A program made the position numbers and the translations under genes. Below, piece after piece: positions 1 to 4,911 of a stretch of DNA of 6,592 bases. Source of the stretch: Microcaldota archaeon (lineage in GTDB: Archaea; Micrarchaeota; Micrarchaeia; Anstonellales; Anstonellaceae); contig JAPLWY010000002.1 in assembly GCA_026396355.1 (NCBI GenBank), forward strand, positions 1-6,592, read 5' to 3'. The notes beneath the pieces are model-generated. The model did not search any database. It was given only the letters and a program-made list of their open reading frames with translations, and had not been told where the DNA came from. Within the stretch, counting starts at the first letter, position 1. The number at the start of each line of letters is the position of its first letter.

Positions 1-882
1 TGCCGCATAGAAGAGCAGCTTTTCAGCGCCGATTCCATCAAATGTGGAAACATCAGTCACAGACGGCTTTCCGAACGTGAGTGTGCCTGTCTTGTCGAAA
101 ACAACACAGTCCACCTCTGACGCAGCTTCCAGGTAGGTGCCGCCCTTTATCATGATGCCCTTGCGAGCGCCATTGCCTATTCCAGCAACCACCGCCGCGG
201 GAGTTGCCATGGAAAGTGCGCACGGGCATGCCACAAGCAGCACTGCGGCTGTTTTGACCGGGTCGCCTGTCACCAGATACACTAATGTAGCAAATCCAAG
301 GACAGCAGGGATGAATACTCGCGCAATCTTGTCGGCGTATTTCTGCACCTCGGGCTTCTTTTGCTGCGCGTCCTGAACCATTCTCACAACATGCGCCAGC
401 GTGGTGTCCTCGCCCACCTTGGTCGCCTTCATCTCAAATGCGCCAAGCTCGCATATCGTGCCGCTCATCACCATTTCGCCTGCGCCTTTCTCAAGCGGGA
501 TCCCTTCCCCTGTGATTGTGGACTCGTTTATTGAGCCGTTGCCCTTGATTATTGTGCCGTCAACCGGGATGCCCTCGCCGCTTTTCACGACCAGTATGTC
601 ACCGGGCTTTACAGTTTCCACCGCGACCTCTTCCTCAATATATCCGCGTTTCACCCTGGCTTTTTTCGGGGCAAGCGCCATCAGCTCATCCACTGCGCTT
701 TTCATCTTCACCAATGTGAATATCTCCAGCGTTTCAATGCCGAGCATTATTACGATGACCGAGCCTGCCGGGAAATACGGGCTTGAGAAAAGGCGGTTGA
801 GCCCCTCGCCAAGCCACGACGCATCCACGGAATGCGCGGCAGGCACGGCAAGCGCGGCAATGATGGCTATCCCGATAAGCAC
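1..882 (-). CDS. P1B-type heavy-metal-transporting ATPase, partial (C-terminal part beyond left edge)
   Basis: Membrane pump that couples ATP hydrolysis to export of a soft metal ion (Cu/Ag or Zn/Cd/Pb class). Counting from a GTG at 882, the sequence shows two hydrophobic helices (about 1-45), an actuator domain with the TGE motif (124-126), another helix pair, the metal-site CPC in the membrane (219-221, bases 220-228) and the phosphorylated Asp of DKTGTLT (D263, bases 76-96). The ATP-binding domain and last helices lie outside the window. The frame is open up to 927 but has no ATG, GTG or TTG between its upstream stop (928-930) and GTG 882, which has no visible ribosome site. Standard P1B pumps have a metal-binding domain and two more helices (MA, MB) before this point; here they are absent. 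It is last of three genes behind the ArsR repressor. The family is secure; the start and metal specificity are not. Confidence 0.88.
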   Translation of the reverse strand, partial: MLIGIAIIAALAVPAAHSVDASWLGEGLNRLFSSPYFPAGSVIVIMLGIETLEIFTLVKMKSAVDELMALAPKKARVKRGYIEEEVAVETVKPGDILVVKSGEGIPVDGTIIKGNGSINESTITGEGIPLEKGAGEMVMSGTICELGAFEMKATKVGEDTTLAHVVRMVQDAQQKKPEVQKYADKIARVFIPAVLGFATLVYLVTGDPVKTAAVLLVACPCALSMATPAAVVAGIGNGARKGIMIKGGTYLEAASEVDCVVFDKTGTLTFGKPSVTDVSTFDGIGAEKLLFYAA

Positions 883-913
883 GTCCGTAGTGAGCTGCTT
901 TTTCAGCAGGGCG

Positions 914-1180
914 TCAAGCGCCCGGCTTCAGCACCGTTTCATTCACTGAAACAAGCGGGAGCGCTATTTTGCCATCCGAGCCAGCCGCCTTGCGAAGGAA
1001 AGGGTATATCTTAAGATCAATCGCAGGGTAAGCCTCGAATTCAAGATGCTCTGCGCCGAATTTTTTCACCAGCTTTCCAGCAACAAGCTCAAGCGCAGCC
1101 ACGTCCTTGTTTGGCCCGCAGCCGCATCCGCTGCCGCAGGACGAGGCAAAGAACAATCGTACCATAACTTTTCCGCTCAT
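914..1180 (-). CDS. Small Cys-rich thioredoxin-fold protein (ArsD-like), apparently missing its last helix
   Basis: An 88-residue protein whose order of elements fits a thioredoxin fold: strand (VMVRLFF, 5-11), cysteine cluster C15-x3-C19-x-C21, helix (about 25-40), strand (LEFEAYPAI), helix, then a proline before a strand (ALPLVSV) where the fold's cis-proline normally sits. ArsD metallochaperones and small redox proteins share this plan. A role in binding metal or passing it to the neighbouring pump is inferred from the cysteines and the operon. Its ATG overlaps the arsR stop as ATGA, and AGGTGAT lies 5 bases upstream, so translation is probably coupled. The frame stops (TGA, 914-916) right after KPGA, whereas the next frame continues as ALDALLKKQL, which would make the missing C-terminal helix. 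This suggests a frameshift into the ATPase, a deletion joint or a sequence error. ArsD membership itself is uncertain. Confidence 0.72.
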   Translation of the reverse strand: MSGKVMVRLFFASSCGSGCGCGPNKDVAALELVAGKLVKKFGAEHLEFEAYPAIDLKIYPFLRKAAGSDGKIALPLVSVNETVLKPGA

Positions 1181-1446
1181 TTCAAATCACCTTTATGCAC
1201 TAGCAATTTTACCCTCGGATCGGCTATCTTGTATATCATTTTCTTCCCCTCTCGCCTTGCGGATACAACTCCGGCCTTGGAAAGGCATTTCAGCTGGAGG
1301 GAAACCGTCGGCTGCGCCCTGTTGACTATCCTCGGAAGCTCGCAGGCGCAAAGCTCGCCATCAAGAAGTGCAGTGACTATTCGGTACCTCGTTTTGTCGC
1401 CCAGCGCCTTGAAAATGTCGCAGTTGCAGCATACCTTTGTTTTCAT
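1177..1446 (-). CDS. ArsR/SmtB-family metal-sensing transcriptional repressor
   Basis: An 89-residue winged-helix repressor that would leave DNA when it binds metal. The N-terminal helix reads FKALGDKTRYRIV (12-24), the recognition helix contains QPTVSLQLKCL (45-55), and the wing is RREGKKMIYKI (64-74). It has CCNC near the N terminus (C6, C7, C9) and ELCACEL in helix 3 (C33, C35). In the CadC/AztR group, N-terminal cysteines join a helix-3 CxC pair to form the alpha-3N site for Cd, Pb or Zn, so a soft-metal signal is likely; the exact metal cannot be read from this. First gene of the operon with the thioredoxin-fold protein and metal ATPase, which it probably controls along with itself. The start is about 27 bases from a TATA box and there is no ribosome site, as expected for a leaderless archaeal transcript. 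Confidence 0.92.
   Translation of the reverse strand: MKTKVCCNCDIFKALGDKTRYRIVTALLDGELCACELPRIVNRAQPTVSLQLKCLSKAGVVSARREGKKMIYKIADPRVKLLVHKGDLK
1186..1192 (-). promoter_or_regulatory. Ribosome binding site of the thioredoxin-fold gene
   Basis: AGGTGAT, complementary to the end of archaeal 16S rRNA, lies 5 bases before the ATG at 1180 and inside the end of arsR. It supports this start and coupled translation. Confidence 0.75.
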
Positions 1447-1468
1447 GAAAACGTATTTATGAACGTAA

Positions 1469-1477
1469 ATATATAAA
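1469..1477 (-). promoter_or_regulatory. TATA box of the arsR operon
   Basis: Reads TTTATATAT on the minus strand, centred about 27 bases before the arsR ATG, which predicts transcription starting at or next to the start codon. Two ACGT tetramers (1451-1454 and 1463-1466), 12 bases apart, lie between box and gene and could be part of the repressor's operator. The box is nearly symmetric, so it could also start transcription on the plus strand. Confidence 0.65.
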
Positions 1478-1515
1478 CCATTCTATTTGCAGAAAAAATA
1501 GCCTCTCTCATTTCC

Positions 1516-1537
1516 GCGTGGCATTAAAGTGCCACGC
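1516..1537. repeat. Perfect 8-bp inverted repeat (hairpin)
   Basis: GCGTGGCA, a 6-base spacer TTAAAG, then TGCCACGC. In RNA a T-G pair could extend the stem to 9 with a 4-base loop. It is not followed by a T-run on either strand, so a simple terminator is unlikely. Confidence 0.7.
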
Positions 1538-1632
1538 CCATGACGGTTTTGGCTATGTCGGTCTGTCATACTAATTCACAACAGATGTACAGTCTGTCAT
1601 CACTCCACGCCTGTCTTGTTTATTTCCCGCGG

Positions 1633-1657
1633 TTTCCGCGGACGATTGCCGCGGAAA
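1633..1657. repeat. Perfect 9-bp inverted repeat (hairpin) containing CCGCGG
   Basis: TTTCCGCGG, a 7-base spacer, then CCGCGGAAA. A third partial copy of the left arm (TTTCCCGCGG, 1623-1632) sits just upstream and could compete for the same right arm, giving two alternative folds. Confidence 0.7.
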
Positions 1658-1731
1658 TGAACCTTCCAAATAAGGCTATTGCCAAACAGCCAGTCATTTA
1701 CCTGAGTTTTCCCGCTAAAAAGTCCGTCTTT

Positions 1732-1757
1732 TGCCTGAAAATCATGTTGGTCAGGCA
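1732..1757. repeat. Perfect 7-bp inverted repeat
   Basis: TGCCTGA, 12-base spacer, TCAGGCA. The stem is short with a wide loop, so alone it could be chance. It is noted because it is one of four in the same gene-free stretch. Confidence 0.5.
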
Positions 1758-1819
1758 CAGTAATATGCATCAGACCGTCCGTCTATCGTCATCGGAGATC
1801 AATCCTTGGAGATCACCTT

Positions 1820-1847
1820 CGTCATCATTTGCGCGAATATGGTGACG
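1820..1847. promoter_or_regulatory. Inverted repeat just upstream of the corA-like TATA box, possible operator
   Basis: CGTCATCAT, a 10-base spacer, then ATGGTGACG: 8 of 9 positions match as DNA, and all 9 pair in RNA if one G-U is allowed. Its right edge is 6 bases before the TATA-like box at 1854, where a regulator could block or recruit the transcription machinery. Confidence 0.45.
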
Positions 1848-1853
1848 GCAATC

Positions 1854-1861
1854 TATTTTAA
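1854..1861 (+). promoter_or_regulatory. TATA-like box of the corA-like gene
   Basis: TATTTTAA, centred about 26 bases before ATG 1884. This predicts a leaderless transcript and favours that ATG over the out-of-frame ATG at 1874. The match to a TATA consensus is moderate. Confidence 0.5.
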
Positions 1862-1883
1862 TGTAGCCGCCCCATGAAATGCC

Positions 1884-2987
1884 ATGTCAGATTCATCGGT
1901 CCAGCCGTTCAACGCATTCTCGGACGAGAAAAACCCCTACCGCGCGCGCGGCTTCTGCGGCGCGATTGCAGGCGGCAAGACGCAGAACCTGCGCTCCGAA
2001 TGGATAGAGGACTTCAAGCCGATAGTCTCAAAGGCGCAAATAGCCTGGGTGGATTACATCATCGACGACTTTGGCAAGGAGGCTGCCAAGACCGCGGTGA
2101 AGATGGGCTTTTCCGAAAATCTGATCCAAGCGCTCCTGAAAAACAAGCGGAGCGGATACGAGGACTTTGAGACTGAAATGGGGCTCGTCCTCCCGGCAAT
2201 TCACGTGAAGGGGTTCGAGGTCATTCTCGAGCCGCAGCTCATTCTCATAAGGAAGAACATGCTCCTCACATTGCACACGCGCGAAACCACGCGGTTTGCG
2301 CACATCCGCCGCTATGCTGAAAAGTACCTCAAGAAGCTCCCCTCATCGATGAAGCAGAACGACAAGCTCACCATGCTCCTCATCAGGATTCTGGACGAAA
2401 GCAATTCGCGCAACTTCGACCACCTGCAGGAAATCGAGGAGTGCGGCGACACGCTGAGCCAGGACCTGTCCAACTCGTCGATTTCGCGCACCAAGCTTGG
2501 CGGGCGCATCTACCAGATGAAGCATGCGCTCATTGTTTATCTATCCGGCTTATGGGCGACAGCTGACGCGCTCTCCTCGCTGCGCTATGGCGATGCAGAG
2601 CTGATAACCGACGACCAGAAAATACTGGACCGGATTTCAGCGCTGGTTTCCGAAGTGCATGCACAGATAAACCTTGCAGAGCATCTATCAGACGTCTTGG
2701 CTTCCGGGCTGGAAGTATTGCAGTCAATCTACAACAACCAACTGCAAATCCTCAACAACCGCCTCGCGCTCCTTGTGGCTTACCTGACAATAATCGGCAC
2801 CGCGCTTCTGGTGCCAAACACAATTGCGACCGTGATGGGCAATGCAATGTTCGAATTCGCAAAACAAGACATTGGCTGGTATATTGCTCTCATTATAGTT
2901 TCCACAATAGTTGCCACCATGATTTCATGGTTTGCTGTAAAAAAATTAGGGCTCTTGCCCTCCAAGCCTGATTCTTCAGACGACTAG
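1884..2987 (+). CDS. CorA-family divalent cation transporter with altered GMN signature
   Basis: A 367-residue protein of CorA-like length and layout: a cytosolic alpha/beta domain (about 30-140, with IAWVDYIIDDF and MLLTLHTRE typical of the family), a long helical region (about 140-290), then two C-terminal membrane helices (about 293-318 and 331-353) and a short tail ending in acidic residues. CorA proteins form pentameric Mg2+ (or Co2+/Ni2+) channels. The family's GMN selectivity motif after helix 1 is missing: aligned from P311 to F323-E324, the three GMN positions read N-A-M (G319-N-A-M322). Transport is therefore likely but Mg2+ specificity is unproven. It stands alone; its stop is 7 bases from the stop of a convergent gene. 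There is no ribosome site before ATG 1884, consistent with a leaderless start. Confidence 0.85.
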   Translation: MSDSSVQPFNAFSDEKNPYRARGFCGAIAGGKTQNLRSEWIEDFKPIVSKAQIAWVDYIIDDFGKEAAKTAVKMGFSENLIQALLKNKRSGYEDFETEMGLVLPAIHVKGFEVILEPQLILIRKNMLLTLHTRETTRFAHIRRYAEKYLKKLPSSMKQNDKLTMLLIRILDESNSRNFDHLQEIEECGDTLSQDLSNSSISRTKLGGRIYQMKHALIVYLSGLWATADALSSLRYGDAELITDDQKILDRISALVSEVHAQINLAEHLSDVLASGLEVLQSIYNNQLQILNNRLALLVAYLTIIGTALLVPNTIATVMGNAMFEFAKQDIGWYIALIIVSTIVATMISWFAVKKLGLLPSKPDSSDD

Positions 2988-2994
2988 CTGCAAA

Positions 2995-3210
2995 CTATTC
3001 CGCGCACTTCTTTCCGCAGGTATTCAGCTTCAAAAGCGAGTAGAGCCGGCAGTTCCCGCTGGCAGCAGTATAAAGCACGATGAGCGCGAACACAAGTGCA
3101 AGATATGACATTGGCGCTGCAATCGAGCCAAGAAGCACCAGCGCGCCAAGCACCGCTCCCACCACTGCGCGCACTGCCCGATCAGCCTTGCCTATGTTCT
3201 CTTTTCCCAT
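2995..3210 (-). CDS. DUF2892 family small membrane protein
   Basis: A 71-residue protein matching the DUF2892 pattern: a short N-terminal NIGKADR-x2-R stretch (5-14), two hydrophobic helices (about 15-32 and 36-52), then GNCRLYSLLKLNTC with two cysteines (C54, C65) and a further C69 near the end. Members occur in bacteria and archaea, sometimes fused or next to rhodanese-like sulfur transferases; their function is not established. ATG 3210 is chosen over upstream ATGs because AGGTGAT lies 3 bases before it and the family begins at NIGKADR. The TGA stop of the upstream lipoprotein gene lies within that ribosome site, so the two genes are almost certainly co-translated. Downstream it converges on the corA-like gene. 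Confidence 0.85.
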   Translation of the reverse strand: MGKENIGKADRAVRAVVGAVLGALVLLGSIAAPMSYLALVFALIVLYTAASGNCRLYSLLKLNTCGKKCAE

Positions 3211-3213
3211 GGC

Positions 3214-3220
3214 ATCACCT
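3214..3220 (-). promoter_or_regulatory. Ribosome binding site of the DUF2892 gene overlapping the lipoprotein stop
   Basis: AGGTGAT on the minus strand contains the lipoprotein's TGA (3215-3217) and sits 3 bases from ATG 3210. This fixes the DUF2892 start and implies coupled translation. Confidence 0.75.
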
Positions 3221-4042
3221 GCTTGTGCAGTTTCCCACATAATACGCAATCGCGTTGCTTGCTTTTGCACAAGCCTCGCACGGGCTGGCAAAGTCCTGGT
3301 AATACGGCACTTCCGAATCCCCGCTTACAATCCTGCCGCACACCGGGTCGGCTGTCTTGGCGCATGTTTCGCTTCTTGCTGACGGGCAGTAATAGAGCTC
3401 GCCTTTTACCAGCGCCTTGTGCGACAGGTTTTTCATTGCGCACGTTCCGTCAAAATAGCCGCGCGCGCCGCTTCCGGTTGAACATGCCACGCACGCATTA
3501 GGGTAGTCTACAAAATTATACATGCTGGGAGTTTCCCCCGCCCTTCCGCAAACAGGCGCATATTCCTGCGTGCACAGCTGCTGGCGGTTTGCCAGGCATT
3601 GCTTGAATTCGCTTGCAGTGTTCGGTTCCACGCACAGCCCGCCGGAGTCAGGATAGCTCCCGTCCAGCCTGCACACCAGCCCTTCCTGGCATTGGAAACT
3701 TGCAATCCCTCCGCAAAAGCCGCCGAGTGCCGCCTTTTTCCGCGCAGTGCCATTCTCATTGCACTCTCCCCTAAAATATGACCATTCCTCGCACTCGCGC
3801 CCGTTCTTGAAAATGCAATAGCCGACTTGGCCAGTGGCGCCTTCCCGTATCTCGAGCCGGTTGCCCCTATTATTCATGCAATACACTGAGGCAGGGTTTG
3901 CCATCTGGGTTGGCGGTGCGGTTGTGCTGTTAGCTGGAGCGCCAGTGACATTCTCCTCTGGATTTGGCGTATTTTGCGGGCTGCTCGCGCATCCAGCAAG
4001 CAACAGCATTGCAGCAATCACAAAAAGACCAATAAATCTCAT
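3215..4042 (-). CDS. Cys-rich lipoprotein with DUF333 domain and two Kazal-like modules
   Basis: A 275-residue secreted, lipid-anchored protein. A hydrophobic signal ends in the lipobox LAGC (C18), followed by a Pro/Thr/Asn linker with NVT and NST glycosylation-type sites. Then come a DUF333 domain (about 47-94, ANPASVYC and ECEEW-x4-GEC), a four-Cys module (C110, 118, 124, 137) and two six-Cys modules (149-201 and 219-272). Those two share C-x7-C-x7-C-x18/19-C-x2-C-x13-C and contain APVCG/DPVCG, as in Kazal protease-inhibitor domains. Twenty cysteines besides the lipobox suggest ten disulfides outside the cell. Protease inhibition is possible but unproven; binding or wall roles are alternatives. 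ATG 4042 is chosen because AGGGGTG lies 5 bases upstream and the signal peptide starts there; a 27-codon upstream extension would spoil the signal. First gene of an operon with the DUF2892 gene. Confidence 0.88.
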   Translation of the reverse strand: MRFIGLFVIAAMLLLAGCASSPQNTPNPEENVTGAPANSTTAPPTQMANPASVYCMNNRGNRLEIREGATGQVGYCIFKNGRECEEWSYFRGECNENGTARKKAALGGFCGGIASFQCQEGLVCRLDGSYPDSGGLCVEPNTASEFKQCLANRQQLCTQEYAPVCGRAGETPSMYNFVDYPNACVACSTGSGARGYFDGTCAMKNLSHKALVKGELYYCPSARSETCAKTADPVCGRIVSGDSEVPYYQDFASPCEACAKASNAIAYYVGNCTSR

Positions 4043-4047
4043 CAAAG

Positions 4048-4054
4048 CACCCCT
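4048..4054 (-). promoter_or_regulatory. Ribosome binding site of the lipoprotein gene
   Basis: AGGGGTG on the minus strand, 5 bases before ATG 4042. It selects this start over the ATG 27 codons upstream. Confidence 0.6.
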
Positions 4055-4091
4055 GCGCTTATTGCGCACCGATTCCAGTTCGATTGTAATG

Positions 4092-4100
4092 CTTATATTT
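4092..4100 (-). promoter_or_regulatory. TATA-like box of the lipoprotein-DUF2892 operon
   Basis: AAATATAAG on the minus strand. Transcription would start near 4069, leaving a leader of roughly 27 bases that includes the ribosome site. Confidence 0.5.
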
Positions 4101-4111
4101 GCTTCCTGCTC

Positions 4112-4150
4112 GCGCCGCGCCAACGCGCTGGGAAGAATGGCGCGCTGCGC
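4112..4150. repeat. GC-rich inverted repeat between two divergent promoters
   Basis: CGCGCCA (4116-4122) pairs with TGGCGCG (4138-4144). Outside it GCGC (4112-4115) pairs with GCGC (4147-4150) across a 2-base bulge. The centre lies about 35-40 bases from the TATA boxes on either side, a suitable place for a shared operator. GC-rich sequence makes chance pairing easier, so the role is tentative. Confidence 0.45.
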
Positions 4151-4166
4151 AAGAAGCGGGAAATGC

Positions 4167-4173
4167 TATATAA
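4167..4173 (+). promoter_or_regulatory. TATA box of the sdpI-like gene
   Basis: TATATAA, centred 32 bases before ATG 4202, predicting a leader of only a few bases. It overlaps an in-frame ATG at 4163, which therefore is unlikely to be the start. Confidence 0.6.
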
Positions 4174-4201
4174 GGGTTATCCACGAACCATCCTCGGTGG
4201 T

Positions 4202-4891
4202 ATGGTGCACAAGGAAATCCTTCCAATACTCATGATCGTGTTCATGTTCGCAGTCGCGTTTTATGCCAGCCCGCTTCTCATCACCAACAACAATGGCCAG
4301 ATCATCAGCCACTGGGACTTTTCAGGCAAGGCAAACGGATGGATGGACAAGACCGTGGCAATCTACCTGCTGCCCCTGCTGACTGCAATCCTGTACTTCG
4401 CGTTCCTCCTCATACCAAAAATCGAGGTGCACACGGAAAATCTCTCCAGCTTCAAGCAGCAGTTCTGGGGCTTCAAGGTGATTTTTGTATTCGTGATGTG
4501 CGCAATATTCCTTGCCACGCTGATTCCCAACTTTGGCTACTGGGGGGATTTTGACCCGCTCATAATAGTGATTCCCGCGATTGCGCTTCTCTTCTTCTAT
4601 GTGGGTCACATGCTCAACTTCACCAAGCAGAACTATTTCATCGGAGTTCGCACGCCCTGGACGCTTGCCAGCGAAAAGGTGTGGGACAAGACAAACAAGC
4701 TTGCAAGCAAGCTCTTCTGGGTTTGCGGCATATTGACATTCGTTTCGCTCCTTGCGCCAAGCGACTTCCGCCTCTGGCTGGTGGTGATTCCGCTCATTGT
4801 CATGGCAATTGCAGTTTACATTTACTCGCTATTCGAGTACCGGCGCATCAAGAAAGAGTCGGCGCAAAAAGGGAAAAAGCGCGGGAAATAA
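4202..4891 (+). CDS. SdpI/DUF1648-family integral membrane protein
   Basis: A 229-residue protein with about six membrane helices. After helix 1 comes a DUF1648-type motif, HWDFSGKANGWMDK (about 38-51), and before the last helix pair an SdpI signature, NYFIGVRTPWTLASEKVWDK (about 142-161). The tail is strongly basic. In Bacillus, SdpI gives immunity to the toxin SdpC and acts with the repressor SdpR; many archaeal relatives have no known toxin, and none is visible here. A general envelope role is as likely as immunity. ATG 4202 is preferred because it lies just after the predicted transcription start and begins directly before helix 1; the frame itself extends farther upstream. It is divergent from the lipoprotein operon and ends 20 bases from the convergent synthetase gene. 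Confidence 0.85.
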   Translation: MVHKEILPILMIVFMFAVAFYASPLLITNNNGQIISHWDFSGKANGWMDKTVAIYLLPLLTAILYFAFLLIPKIEVHTENLSSFKQQFWGFKVIFVFVMCAIFLATLIPNFGYWGDFDPLIIVIPAIALLFFYVGHMLNFTKQNYFIGVRTPWTLASEKVWDKTNKLASKLFWVCGILTFVSLLAPSDFRLWLVVIPLIVMAIAVYIYSLFEYRRIKKESAQKGKKRGK

Positions 4892-4911
4892 GTTTTGGGC
4901 AGACTTCTTGT

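Larger units (their letters stand above)
1447..1883. other. 437-base stretch with no convincing gene, rich in inverted and short direct repeats
   Basis: I see no credible protein here. A 101-codon plus-strand frame (1540-1845) has composition and residue order unlike a real protein. The stretch holds the arsR promoter at its left end and the CorA promoter at its right end. Between them are inverted repeats at 1516-1537, 1633-1657, 1732-1757 and 1820-1847, three CCGCGG palindromes (1627-1632, 1636-1641, 1649-1654), and direct repeats GTCTGTCAT (1561, 1592), GTCCGTCT (1722, 1777) and GGAGATCA (1794, 1808). It could be an untranslated RNA, a long leader, or remains of a decayed element. No tRNA or box-type RNA signature was seen. 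Confidence 0.5.

Noticed and set aside
401..949. Plus-strand long frame opposite the ATPase
   Set aside because: It is antisense to clear P-type ATPase motifs on the minus strand and has low-complexity Ser/Ile/Pro composition typical of a shadow frame.
914..1180. Calling the 88-residue protein an HMA metal-binding domain
   Set aside because: It lacks the GMxCxxC motif and the HMA order of strands and helices; the pattern with a proline before the third strand fits a thioredoxin fold.
1561..1600. GTCTGTCAT repeated 31 bases apart, resembling a CRISPR repeat pair
   Set aside because: Only two 9-base copies, no further units and no cas genes; best treated as a short direct repeat.
1540..1845. 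101-codon plus-strand frame in the gene-free stretch
   Set aside because: No ribosome site or TATA at a proper distance, no recognisable motif, residue order looks random, and it spans several inverted repeats.
4043..4123. 27-codon N-terminal extension of the lipoprotein
   Set aside because: It would put a charged, non-hydrophobic stretch before a typical lipoprotein signal and would run across the predicted TATA-to-start leader; a ribosome site supports ATG 4042.
3974..4201. 76-codon upstream extension of the SdpI-like gene
   Set aside because: It covers the divergent promoter region, overlaps the opposite gene's start, and includes the TATA box at 4167; the extra residues show no family similarity.
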